DNA from: Pseudoips prasinana
Taxonomy: Eukaryota > Arthropoda > Insecta > Lepidoptera > Nolidae
Length of the DNA: 64,000 nt
Assembly (NCBI GenBank): GCA_951640165.1
Contig: OX621249.1
Location: forward strand, 6,561,001-6,625,000
Direction: 5' to 3'
Part shown: positions 20,494 to 30,364 of the stretch, piece by piece
Position numbering within the stretch: the first letter of the stretch is position 1
How the letters are laid out: each line of letters starts with the position of its first letter
Position numbers and translations under genes: made by a program
The notes under the pieces: model-generated
The model's input: the letters and a program-made list of their open reading frames with translations, nothing else
The model's database searches: none
What the model was told of the DNA's origin: nothing

Positions 20494-22208
20494 TTACTTA
20501 CTAAATTCAATAAAAAATTCGTCCGCGGGCTGCGCTGGTTCCACAACTGGCTCTCGTGAAGGCCCTGGCAAGGGCTCCCATGAGTATGTTGACGCCACGG
20601 ATACCCAAGAGGGACCAGCCATGGGGTCCCGCGACGACGTTGACGCCACGAGTTTCATGGATGGACTATTTATTTTTTTTTTTTATTTATTTATTAACTC
20701 TTTCAAATAAAACATAAAAAATAGACATTGTCTCACAAAACCGTATAAACGGTTTGTCTGTGAGAACCATCGAGTCACAATTTTAAACTGGTATACAGTA
20801 GACCATACAAAATACAGTGAAAAATCAAACCATACATCTTATGTAAAATTAAATTAATTTTAAATATTCATTTATACTTACATTTAGAGACTTTCTAGTA
20901 AAAAGTGTCTTAAAGTTTTCATAAATTTTCCTTTTATTGGTTCATTCCTTATACTCATTGGCAAGGTGTTAAGAAGGTAAGGTATACGTTTCTGTAAGGT
21001 TCTATCTCCATAGTAATTACCTACTTTAGGAACCTCAAACTTACGTTGACTTATGGACCTAGTGCCTTTGTTGTGTGCCATTACTGGGTAACGCTCCCAA
21101 CTGCCATGACTATTAGTGAGAAGTAAATATTTATGTTTTAAACTGACTGGAAGAATTTTACATATTTTAAATAACTTTGAATAATCACCCTTACAGGCTC
21201 TTTTTTGTTGTTTGCTAACCAATAGTTTTAAGAATCTAATCTGTAGTTCTTCTAATTTTTGTACATAGCTTTTAAAAGTGAGTCCATAGCAGTCGAGGGC
21301 GTAACCCAGTATGGAGTCCACCAATGACAAATATAGACACCTCAGGGTACTAGTAGGAACCTTGAAGCTTAGATGGTAGAATTTACCTAATAGTATTCGT
21401 AATTTGTTACATAAGTGGTCTATATGATTTTTCCATGAGAAATTCTCATCAACCTTCAATCCAAGGTACGTTACGCATGTATCTTTTTCTATAGGTTTAC
21501 ATCTACATTTATCAAATTTATTGTGAATACATTCAAAACTGTGTGTATAAATGGGTGGAGACATGTCGGGCGGAATTATATAAGGGGAATGAATGATTAA
21601 ATGTTTGGTTTTTTCCGCATTGAGAACTATGCCGTTGTCATGCGACCATTTAACCACCGCATCCACGTCTTGTTGTACGAGGCGACAAGTCTCGGCGAGG
21701 TCAGTACCGGCTTTCAGGGCGCAAAGGTCGTCTGCGAACATATACGTCGAGCAGTGCTGCAGCACGCCACACAGACTATTGACATGCATCAAATAGCATA
21801 TCGGAGCACACCCCGCCCCCTGCGGAACCCCGCAGCGCCTAGCCATGGGCTCCCAAGACGACGTTGACGCCAGGGGTTCCATGGATGGACCAACCATGGG
21901 CTCTAAAGATCACTCCACCATCACGCACGGTTCCCGCTCAGGTGAAGGTTTCCTATAGGAGAAATAAATATGCAATCAAAAATACATTAGTGCAGTCTAA
22001 ATAAAAGTACGTAGTAGGTAAAAAAATAAAGAACTCACCTTGTGTGTCGTTTTCGTGGTGGAGCATCAGGCAGAAGGACACGACATAACTGCGCCTTCTG
22101 CTTTTTAATAGTAAGTTCTTTCCGGGTAGCAGATGATAAAGACGCTACCCTCTTCTTGGTGATCTGCCTTTCAGCTCTTATTTGACTTAAAACATCACTG
22201 AAAATCAT
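20494..22208 (-). pseudogene. unrecognised spliced gene with a 17-residue tandem repeat, interrupted by a retrotransposon
   Basis: Exon 1 (22208-22039) starts MIFSDVLSQIRAERQITKK and ends at a good donor (AG|GTGAGT). An 86-bp intron ends TTCTCCTATAG. Exon 2 starts at 21952. The join is in phase and gives KPSPEREPCVMVE, then TGA at 21910. The frame is otherwise open to 21838 and, after removing a retrotransposon (20669-21838), from 20668 to TAA at 20494. That part consists of repeats of the type EPMVGPSMEPLASTSSW, four units of 17 residues, ending FFIEFSK. No family is recognised. The stop may be the true end or later damage. It could be a host gene, a domesticated fragment or an unknown transposon's second gene. 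Confidence 0.4.
20669..21838 (-). mobile_element. 5'-truncated non-LTR retrotransposon inside the 17-residue-repeat locus
   Basis: A minus-strand reverse transcriptase fragment begins at CGVPQGAGCAP (about 21838) and ends at 20884. It has the catalytic MFADDLCALKAG, a thumb with TYLGLKVDENFSWKNH, and a long C-terminal region ending LRHFLLESL. About 200 bp of 3' untranslated sequence runs to an A-rich tail (the T-run at 20671-20690 on the plus strand). It cuts the EPMA repeat of the host locus. The RT fingers, endonuclease and ORF1 are missing. The surviving frame has no stop, so the insertion seems recent. Confidence 0.75.
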
Positions 22209-22294
22209 TTTAATTGATGAAATTGAGATCTCTTTGATTCACTTAAAGGTATAAATAAAATAAATTTCGAAAGTAACTTTTTGTGATGTAAAAT

Positions 22295-22412
22295 GATTGT
22301 ATTTCATTTCCTCGAGTTCGTTCTGGTTACGTTCACGACCTCTACCACGGCCACAGACCTGACCACGGCGACCACGCCCAAAACCTCGTTCTAGCTCTTC
22401 TTGATTTATTTC
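22295..22412 (-). other. possible exon encoding an RG-rich segment
   Basis: Minus-strand sequence following an acceptor-like TTTTAAG (about 22413) encodes EELERGFGRGRRGQVCGRGR and further Arg/Gly dipeptides. RG-rich runs bind RNA in many proteins, but the frame is short and no donor is clear. It lies about 90 bp upstream of the exon starting at 22208 on the same strand and could be an earlier exon of that locus. Confidence 0.25.
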
Positions 22413-22439
22413 CCTTAAAATAATATATAGTGTAAATAA

Positions 22440-23530
22440 GAAGCCAACACCACAAACGAGTCACAAACGTACACACGCGACGGAAAAAGCGTGCAGTCCA
22501 GTTAAAGGTGCATTAATAGGGTGATTCAATATGTTAGTGGCGTATGAGGCATATTATACAGAGTGCATTTGAATTTTAATAAATATTATCATAATTGAAG
22601 TGTATATATATATATTTATAACTAACTGGGGACAATGTCACACAGTGTGTGTTTGTGTGTATATATTATACACAATGTACGAACACACGTGCAACATGAC
22701 ACAGTCGGTTAAAAATATCATGCCAACACATTTACTTATTTATTCAATACAAATTAGAAAAAAGCAGCCGTATTCATTCACTATTAAATGCAAAGATAAT
22801 ATTTATATACGGCGGATGTCGCCGTTTGTACACGACCTTATTTGAACTCCAACAAAATGTCCGTCGGGACAAATGACTCCGTACACTGAAAACCTGTTGA
22901 ATACAATCGTAAATTGAAGTAATGTCTACAATCAACACAAGATTATCAACTTTGAGTGATATAATTTATTAAATATTGAATAGTATTCCACTTATTATAA
23001 ATTTAATCGACGAAATAAACTATTTTAATCTTTGTTTAAAATACATAAACGTCGCCATTGTTCACGACGTTCGAGGAACTTCATTTTTGAACTGGAATTA
23101 TTGCAACTTATGAATTCCAAAACCAACATATTGTTACAAAATACAATAGTAAATATATTCTAGATTGCCACAGTATATTGTACTTAAATCAATATATAGT
23201 AGTAATTAAATAATTGTGAGCACAAAACTTCCAAAGAGCTGTCACTGGTAGACGCACTTCACGACAACTTCACGAATATTTTTGTTCAATGTCATTCCAT
23301 TTTGACGGCCCAACTTTAGTTTTTTTTATTCTTTACCCTATTCTCGTGACCATGGTGTTTCGATTCATGCCAAATAATGCCGTAATTTGCCACAGGATGG
23401 CGTTTATTTCAACTATTGAATGCGGTTTAGTCCCCGGGACGTAGGACCATCTACCAGTCGCGAGGCCATATGTGCCCGTGGACGTGTTAGTCGTTAAGAG
23501 TATGACAGAATTTTACAACATTTCCGAAAG
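22440..23530. other. AT-rich non-coding stretch
   Basis: No coding region is recognised. It holds short TA and TG runs (22601-22660) and, at 22624-22644, a 21-bp fragment identical to the 3' end of the SINE copies at 7559 and 62259 (ACTGGGGACAATGTCACACA plus one base). Confidence 0.5.
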
Positions 23531-23533
23531 CGA

Positions 23534-23579
23534 ACTCAATCAACAGGCAATTACGAGAGTGATTGCCTGTTGATTGAGT
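23534..23579. repeat. perfect 18-bp inverted repeat with 10-base loop
   Basis: ACTCAATCAACAGGCAAT (23534-23551) and its exact complement (23562-23579) flank TACGAGAGTG. It would form a stable hairpin in RNA or DNA. Confidence 0.85.
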
Positions 23580-23816
23580 GCCTTGAGTGCGAGGTGGATG
23601 ACTGAATAGGCATCTTTGTGCAGTTGCCATGATAATTAACTGTTTGTGTTTTACGCAGATGATGATTCTGATCACGGTGAGCTCTCTAATGCAGTAGGAG
23701 CTGGCGATCATATCGCCGTGTCTCCTGGTGCTGCTGATGAAGCGCGGTCGTGGTCGACGCGAAGTCAGGATAGGCCGTGTGAGGAATTTTCAAGATGGGT
23801 GATGAGTGACGTCGGA

Positions 23817-24015
23817 CTTTGCCTATATAAGGCCCAGTCAACCGATGCGTTTCTCTCTTTTGGGACCAGACTTCGCCGCGGGCGGTAACGCTGCCGGCTT
23901 ACGTCACGATTTATTTCAAGCCAAAGTGTAGTGTGATTACTGTGTTTATAAGTGATTTGTCATAAGAAAATTGTTGTTGATTACTAAATTATTTATTCTG
24001 AAGTGTGAATAAACC
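23817..24015 (+). promoter_or_regulatory. TATA-type promoter followed within 200 bp by a poly(A) signal
   Basis: CCTATATAAGGC (about 23820) is followed by a GC-rich leader and then AATAAA (about 24008) without a coding region between. A promoter and a polyadenylation signal this close together are characteristic of an LTR (U3-R-U5), so this may be a solo LTR. No second copy or target duplication was identified. Confidence 0.35.
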
Positions 24016-24065
24016 TCATTTTTATAATAAAATCCGTGTCATTCCTAAAAATATATTATATATAA

Positions 24066-25348
24066 TAGGTCTTTACCTATGAAATTGCCGTTTTGTATGA
24101 AAAAATTTAAACGAATTTTTTTCATGAATTTTTTTATTTGTATTAATCGAAGTAATCACCCATGCAATCAATGCATCTTTGCCATCGCAGTGGCAGTTTA
24201 TTGATGCCCTTCTTAAAGAAATCAGCTGGACGGGAGGCAACAAATTCTTCAAAGGCATTTTGTACTGCCTCTCGGGTATTGAATTTTTTTCCCGCCAAGA
24301 AGTTATCCAAATTCTGGAAAAAGTAGTAGTCTGTAGGCGCAAGGTCTGGTGAGTAGGGCGGATGACGGAGAGCTTCCAACCCCAGTTCTTGCAACTTGGA
24401 GACCGTCTGCTGTGCAGTATGAGGTCGCGCGTTGTCGTGCAGGAGCAGCGGAGACGAGCGATTGACCAATGCTGGTTGGAGATGCGCCAGCTTCTCCATC
24501 ATTGTGCTCAGTTCTTCACAGTACACATCTGCAGTAATGCTCACCCCGTTTGGTAAGAAGCTGTGATGAATCACACCGGCGCTAGACCACCAAACAGTGA
24601 CCATCACTTTTCTAGGGGTAAGTTTTCGTTTAGGGCATTGTTTAGGTGCTGAACCAGGATCCAACCAACTTGCTGAGCGCTTGCGGTTATCAAACAGAAT
24701 CCATTTTTCATCGCAGGTAACAATGCGGTTCAAAATTCCTTCATTTGTGTGTCTGTTGAGCAGTGCAAGGCACGTCTCGACGCGTACTTCGCGCTGGCGA
24801 TCATTGAGTTCGTGGGGCACCCATTTGTCAAGCTTTTTTACCTTGCCAATTTGACGCAAATGGACCAATATTGTTTTGACGCTAACGTCGAAAGCTGCTG
24901 CTAATTCAGCCGTAGATTGTGTATCATCAGCTTCCACAACCGCCTTTAATTCGTCATTGTCGACCAAAGTCTTCGGACGACCGCGAGGTTCATTTTTCAG
25001 GTCGAAATTTCCAGAACGGAAGCGAGCAAACCAATAACAGGTGGTGCGTTGGTTTGTAGTGTTAGCTCCGTAAACGTCGTTGATGTTGCGTGCCGCTTGT
25101 GCCGCGTTGCTGCCACGACGGTACTCATATTCCATAATTACTCGAATTTTTAACGTATCCATGATGACGAAAAAGATTGAAATGCGATGAAAATGTAACA
25201 CTAATCAATAAAGAAATGACTTCTTTTGGAAAAAAGAATCCATGTTTTTAAAATAAAATTAATTTGAAATTAGAATTCTTAGCCAAACAAAAATTATTTT
25301 GATTTGAAATGGCCAGTACTGCAGAACGGCAATTTCATAGGTAAAGAC

Positions 25349-25351
<3 letters not shown>
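24066..25351 (-). mobile_element. complete mariner transposon with TA duplication
   Basis: TA (24066-24067) and TA (25350-25351) flank inverted repeats of at least 25 bp that look identical (24068-24092 and 25325-25349), beginning GGTCTTTACCTATGAAATTG. The 1.28-kb length is standard for mariner. It sits against a TA-rich tract on both sides. Confidence 0.9.
24143..25162 (-). CDS. mariner transposase, apparently intact
   Basis: The start MDTLKIRVIMEYEYRRG at 25162 is preferred over the ATG at 25201 because it matches the normal beginning of the family and gives 339 residues. The N-terminal helix-turn-helix region covers about residues 1-110 (AAQAARNINDVYG..., WFARFRSGNFDL, a GRPK-type linker). 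The catalytic triad is CDEKWILFDN (Asp), LLHDNARPHTA (Asp) and YSPDLAPTDYYFF (Asp), the D,D34D signature of mariner. The C-terminus WQRCIDCMGDYFD is complete. There are no stops or frameshifts and both ends are present, so this could be an active or recently active copy. It would excise by double-strand cleavage and insert at TA. Confidence 0.92.
   Translation of the reverse strand: MDTLKIRVIMEYEYRRGSNAAQAARNINDVYGANTTNQRTTCYWFARFRSGNFDLKNEPRGRPKTLVDNDELKAVVEADDTQSTAELAAAFDVSVKTILVHLRQIGKVKKLDKWVPHELNDRQREVRVETCLALLNRHTNEGILNRIVTCDEKWILFDNRKRSASWLDPGSAPKQCPKRKLTPRKVMVTVWWSSAGVIHHSFLPNGVSITADVYCEELSTMMEKLAHLQPALVNRSSPLLLHDNARPHTAQQTVSKLQELGLEALRHPPYSPDLAPTDYYFFQNLDNFLAGKKFNTREAVQNAFEEFVASRPADFFKKGINKLPLRWQRCIDCMGDYFD

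Positions 25352-25432
<81 letters not shown>
25352..25432. repeat. TA dinucleotide tract
   Basis: About 80 bp of nearly pure AT repeats between the mariner end and the terminal repeat of the next element. Confidence 0.95.
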
Positions 25433-25437
<5 letters not shown>

Positions 25438-26337
25438 CAACGTGTAACAGAAAGTGTGAACGTAACTTAAGGGGGTTATAGGGTATCAGGACGGCTACCT
25501 ATGGACGAAACTTCAAACAGAAATAATCATTTTTTATTCAACTAGTAATTTATTTTTCTATCGACAACCTAAATCAACAAGTAAGATTACCGACATTATG
25601 AACAACACTAAAAACTCAGCCGCAAGGGTAATGAACCTAAGCTTACCATGAACTCTTTGGGTACCTACTACTTAGACTGTAAATAAAAGGTGTGGTTCTG
25701 TACAGTCACATAATTTATTACACGTGTTTATTTTAAGATTCAATCAAATGTTTAACTGAATTTTTGCTCTAATTTTTAAAGGTTCCCTGTAACAACATTT
25801 TAATCATTCATACAAATTTGATAACTAGGAAAAATCACTTAATTTAATTTAAATTGATATTCCGCAAGATGTTGGATCTAGGAGAAATAAATAATTTAAT
25901 TGACTTATGTAACTGCAGATATTTTTTGTGTGTTAAATAAATAGTAAGAATATTAAATTTTTCTTTCAGTATGTGAATTTAATCTGACCAGAAACGAATA
26001 GGTACTTAATTTTTAATACTAAAACTATACAAACTAACCAGATAAACACACGCGGTACGACTCAGTACCGCGTGTACGCGTGAATTTATCAGTATAAATT
26101 ACGAAAAAATATGAATAATGTACTAGGCTCATATGAACATTAGGGGACATTTCGAATTCCGTCCTGATTTTGTCGCAAGGAACTCTAATACGGCGGCGAA
26201 TACAAAGGATTGATGTAGGTAAATAATAAATGGTTAAATATTTTTTAATATTCATCAAAGCGGGCGCCGCGCGTGGCGGCGCCTTTGAGAGAATCAAAGA
26301 TGCCGCCACCGCGCGCCGCGCCATTTGAATGTGTTCG

Positions 26338-26660
26338 TGTATAACTCATTGGTCTAGCGGTAGCGTGTTCAACTGCAGATAATGAAGTCCAAGGTTCAAA
26401 TCCCGGGTCGGGCCAAAAAGTGATTATGGGAATAATGAAGTCCTGGGTTCAATTCCCGGGTCGGGCCAAAAAGTGATTATGGGATTTTTCCGTAAAAAGA
26501 AATTTCTCAGCCCGAAGTCTGGGAGTTGACGATTTTACACCCCCATGCCTCGGAGAGCACGTAAAGCCGTCGTTCCTGTGCCTGACCTCTTTTCGGTCGT
26601 ATCGCTAGTCGTCCCATCGGATCATGAGAGTGATGGAATAGAAAGTGCAGGGGCACTTTC
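26338..26660 (+). mobile_element. tRNA-derived SINE with internal duplication
   Basis: An A-box-like GGTCTAGCGGTAGCG is followed by two B-box-like segments (GGTTCAAATCCCGGG, then GGTTCAATTCCCGGG), because a unit of about 56 bp containing AATGAAGTCC...GATTATGGGA is repeated in tandem. The 3' body contains ATGCCTCGGAGAGCACG, a segment common in lepidopteran SINE tails. Confidence 0.65.
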
Positions 26661-26667
26661 AATTCTA

Positions 26668-26706
26668 CCTTTAAAATTTAGAGTGATACACTCTAAATTT
26701 TAAAGG
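26668..26706. repeat. perfect 18-bp palindrome with 3-base loop
   Basis: CCTTTAAAATTTAGAGTG, ATA, then the exact complement. It lies at the border where the SINE meets the second copy of the duplicated segment. Confidence 0.85.
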
Positions 26707-27881
26707 TTCCCTGTATTAATCATTCATACAATACATACAAATAAAAAAATATGAATAATGTACTAGGCTCATATGAACAGTAGGGGACATTTCAAATTCC
26801 GTCCTGATTATATCCAAAGTTACACTAATATGGCGGCAAAATCAAAGAGTTGATGTAGGTAAATTATAAACGGTTAAATATCTTTTAATATTCATGGAAG
26901 CGAGCCGCGCACGTCGTAGATACCTAGGCGGCTCTTTTGAGTGGACTCAAAGACGCCGCCAAAGGGGCCGCGTTCGATGAAGGCCGCCAAATTCATCAAA
27001 TATTGTGCAATTTCATTTATTTAATAAAAATATTAAAATCATCAGTTGTTCGTAAACTGTTGTCTATTTAGGTCGTGTTTAGTTACTAAATCGTCTGAAA
27101 TGTCGTTTAGTAATGAGTAAAGTGTTCCGCGAAATCCTTAACTATGTCGTTTAGTGATCGTAATAATTTTGAACATTTCGTGCATTTATCTATGAAAGAA
27201 TAGCCTCAGACGTGCACTTTGTGATGATGAGGATTCATAGGTCACAGAATTTAAGGCTGTTTAATTACGAGGAACTTATGTCGTGAAGGGTACAGTGTCG
27301 CGATGGAGGCCACGCCTCTTTATAACTAAGAAACATGAAAGCTTAACGATTCTATGAATATGTTGTACATGAGAGAGACTCGTGTTAGTTGGCAAGTCTT
27401 AGAGTCAAGCTTTCGGTGTCGGTGCAGATTTTAGTGAACAATGAAATTCTTCCATCAGTACTGAAAACAACTTCAACTAGAAGTTAAACTATAAAAAGAT
27501 TCTCGTAATGTGTTTGTGTATCACGTACTTATACGATGTAAAGTACCCAATAGCTATTCAGCAGTGCTATAAATAAAAACATAACTCGAAAATAAAACAA
27601 AATATGTGTAGTGAGTGCAATCGGAATCAAACTACCAGGCGTGCATAGAAACACAGAGGTATGTCAAACAATTTCTAGCGTACAAATCAGAATCAGCTGT
27701 GCTGTGTTAGTACGGATGTTCGTTATATCGATAAAAATACTTGTCGATATATTGAATGGTATATTATTTTACGATCAAGATTAAAATGATGGTATTTCGG
27801 TATGAGATTTTGTGTATAGGTAGGCTTAAGGAGACCGTATATGCCCCTTAAGTTACGTTCACTCTTTCTGTTACACGTTGT

Positions 27882-27931
27882 ATATATATATATATATATA
27901 ATATATATATGTATATATATATATATATATG
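27882..27931. repeat. TA dinucleotide tract
   Basis: About 50 bp of TA repeats (one G interruption) bordering the right end of the TIR element. Confidence 0.9.
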
Positions 27932-27949
27932 GTAAATGTGGCTTCGCCG

Positions 27950-28850
27950 CATGGCTCCCCCCTTACGATGGGCGATTATTATCGCCCTGAGCCTGAGTAG
28001 TCTTTAAAGTTTCTTTACTTTTCGGGACAGTATTTGGAATCGTGAAATCACGTTCTATTACAGTGTAAGCCGGTTGAAGAGAGAATCTCACGGTATCATC
28101 TCGGACGTAAACGCGAATAGCAGAAGGTAAGTCTCGGAATACGAAGATATTTCGTCTATTGTGTTTCGACGCTGGCGAATTTTATTAATGGTGTAACGGA
28201 GTCTTGCGAAAATTCTGTAAGGTCGCTGGTCGTTTGCTGTACAGTGGTTGGTATCTCTAAAAGCTTTTGTAATTGTTCATCAATAAGAGGCGTGTTGATT
28301 GAAGTCAAAGGCTGAGATTGAATGGCATAACGCTATTTGTATTACAGTCATCTCTCGTAAGTGACTGGTAATCTTTAGTGCGTACGTATTTTACACCCTC
28401 TCTATTCAAAATGTCGGTACCTACTATAACCGGAATGTTCATATGTTGAGACGACACTACAAATAAATCAATGTCAAGACTCAACCCGTCAAACTCAATT
28501 GGCAACGTAACGTAGGAAGTACTTTCTACTTCCTGACTTCCTAGTCCCTTCAAAATCCGAAAAGCGGGTTTACGTGAACATTTAAAATGTTTTAGTAAAG
28601 ATGACAACATCAAAGATATAGATGAACCACTGTCAATCAAAACATCTACCGGCACGTCCTGAATACCAGCCACCACAACATCACTGTTAGTAGAAGCTAC
28701 TAACCCATTACAAAAATTAACAGTGTCCCTATTTGCCACTTCAGACGATGCCGACGAGGCATCGCCTTTTTATAGAAAATCCCCACTCCTGTCGTTTCCT
28801 CTTCCACACTACATATACTAATTTTCTTTTGCAAATACATACTTAAATAG
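27950..28850 (-). pseudogene. LTR-retrotransposon gag end, protease and linker
   Basis: The minus-strand frame from 28739 has a retropepsin site VLIDSGSSISLM (DSG), then VIVGTDILNREG, and stops at 28305. The shifted continuation to about 27960 keeps FRDLPSAIRVYVRDDTVRF and VIERDFTIP, the linker between protease and RT in some Ty3/gypsy pols. Upstream to about 28850 a decayed knuckle-like stretch may be the gag end. RT is missing on the left, where TA repeats begin. Confidence 0.6.
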
Positions 28851-28859
28851 ATAATTTAC

Positions 28860-28978
28860 ATCCAGGACAAACAGACATGTTCATACAAATATTTGTCCCG
28901 GGTGGGAATCAAACCCACGACCTCCGGCGTGAAAGGCAGCGCATCTACCAACCACGCCAACAGGCCCGTCGATGTACG
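28860..28978 (-). mobile_element. tRNA-derived SINE (minus strand)
   Basis: Read on the minus strand: TGGCGTGGTTGGTAGATGC (A box) and GGGTTTGATTCCCAC (B box), then CGGGACAAATATTTGTATGA. It interrupts an integrase frame at the position following FTYVH, so it inserted into the Ty3 relic to its right. Confidence 0.65.
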
Positions 28979-30345
28979 TAGGTAAATCTGCCGCTTGGTA
29001 GCTTGAAGGTACCCATTTGTAGCGTTACGTGTCGTGTGACCTTTATGCGTTGACATGCGTGACAGAGTTTGGTCCACTCGCGACAATCTTTGTTTATTCC
29101 AGGCCATACATAGCGCTGTGCCACTAGTCTAGCGGAGGCCTTAGCGCCAGGGCGGCTAAGTGAATGCAAGCTGTCGTACATTTGCCTTCTCAGCTCTATG
29201 GGTACGAAAGGTTGTGGGGTAGGCATACTGTCGTTACAGTAAAGTTCCAGACTTGTCCCTGGTACGTTGACTTTAACGAATGTAAGCGAAGTTCCCCCTT
29301 CTATAAGTCTTTTTAGCTCTTGATCGTGACTCTGTGAGTTCGCCAGGGTCTCTAAATCTATAGAACTATTTCTTCTATTCTAGAGAGAGTATTGGCTACT
29401 ACGTTATCTTCTCCCGTGATATGTTGGATGTCAGTAGTGAATTGCGCGATATAATCGAAAGTAGCTAAACTGGCGTGGAGAACACTTCTCTTTGGGACCG
29501 TGGAAGGCGAAACAGATAGGTTCGTGGTCAGTGAATACCGTAAAGTGTCTTGCTTCGACGGGGTTATGAAAATGCCTTATCGATTCGTAAATCGCGAGCA
29601 TATGGTGAGTATTTTCTCTGTGAAGGGCTCAATTTTCGGCTAAAGAATGCCAGTGGCTGCCACTCTCCGTCTTTCTGCTGCTGCAGGACTCCACCGATTG
29701 CGATGTCTGAGGCGTCTGTGACCAGTGCTATTTTTGCGTCCATATCCGGGTGCGCTAGAAGTGCTGCTTGGTATTCCATTGGAGTTTATTAACTCTCTTT
29801 GCAGTCTTCAAATGCTTGTAGTTTTTCTCCAGTGATATCCACTGTGTGAGAGCCTTTAACGGATCCGGTGAGAAGTCCATGCAAGGCTTTTCGGATATAG
29901 CGGCATTTTTTATAAACCGACGATAAAAATTAATCATCCCCAGGAATCTTCGAAATTCTCGTACTGTTTTCGGGATGGAGAAGTCTTTTATTGCTTGAAT
30001 TCTGCTGCCAAGCGGTTTGATACCTGCGCAAGACACCCTGCAGCCGAGGAAAGATACTTTTTCTGCACCGAATATGCATTTAGAAGTGTTAATCGCCATC
30101 CCATATTCCTTCAGTCGCTCAAAGAGGAGGCGTAGGTGACGGAAATGGGTTTCTTCGTCGGGGGACGAGATCAAATAGTCATTTAAATACGTGTGTAAAA
30201 ATCCAGGTCCCGCGTCATTTCGTCCACGAATCTTTGGAACGTCTGTCCCGCGTTTCTCAGGCCGACATTCATGTATGGGAATTCAAACATTCCAAAGGGT
30301 GTGGTTATGGCCGTTTTAGGGATATCCTACGGTTGACCGGCCAGC
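28978..30345 (-). pseudogene. Ty3/gypsy (mag-like) pol relic: RT, RNase H, integrase start
   Basis: In minus-strand order: RT (TTPFGMFEFPYMNVGLRNAG, TFQRFVDEM, then a palm with its YxDD site disturbed near 30180, FLGCRVSCAGIKPLGSRIQA, FLGMINFYRRFI), RNase H (VTDASDIAIGGVLQQ, FFSRKLSPSQRKYSPYARD) with shifts near 29560 and 29760, and the integrase zinc segment (DSLHSLSRPGAKASA, CHACQRIKVTRH) to 28978. At least four shifts or stops. It resembles the Ty3 element at 10433-14506 but is a different, older copy. Confidence 0.8.
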
Positions 30346-30364
30346 GATGTTCTGGGTAAAATCC

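Larger units (their letters stand above)
25770..27000. repeat. direct duplication inside the TIR element
   Basis: Sequence from AAAATATGAATAATGTACTA (about 26104) to about 26330 recurs at about 26746-27000. The preceding AAAGGTTCCCTGTA (25779, 26702) is also shared, but in the second copy the two parts are brought together by loss of about 270 bp. The SINE lies between the copies. Confidence 0.75.
25437..27881. mobile_element. 2.4-kb non-autonomous TIR element between TA tracts
   Basis: The 39 bp from 25437 (ACAACGTGTAACAGAAAG...) recur inverted at 27844-27881 with one mismatch, and the similarity extends weakly further inward. Both outer borders are TA tracts, so any short TA-type target duplication cannot be separated from the tract. 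The interior has no transposase, only a duplicated segment and a SINE. The superfamily is unclear. Confidence 0.75.

Noticed and set aside
22301..22400. Fibrillarin-like or other known RNA-binding protein from the RG-rich segment
   Set aside because: Only about 35 residues, no adjoining known domain.
23646..23888. Plus-strand frame containing YADDD as a reverse transcriptase
   Set aside because: No neighbouring RT blocks. The sequence contains a TATA promoter and the motif is a chance match.
28900..28975. Possible tRNA gene on the minus strand
   Set aside because: SINE-like body and insertion inside an integrase frame; no convincing cloverleaf.
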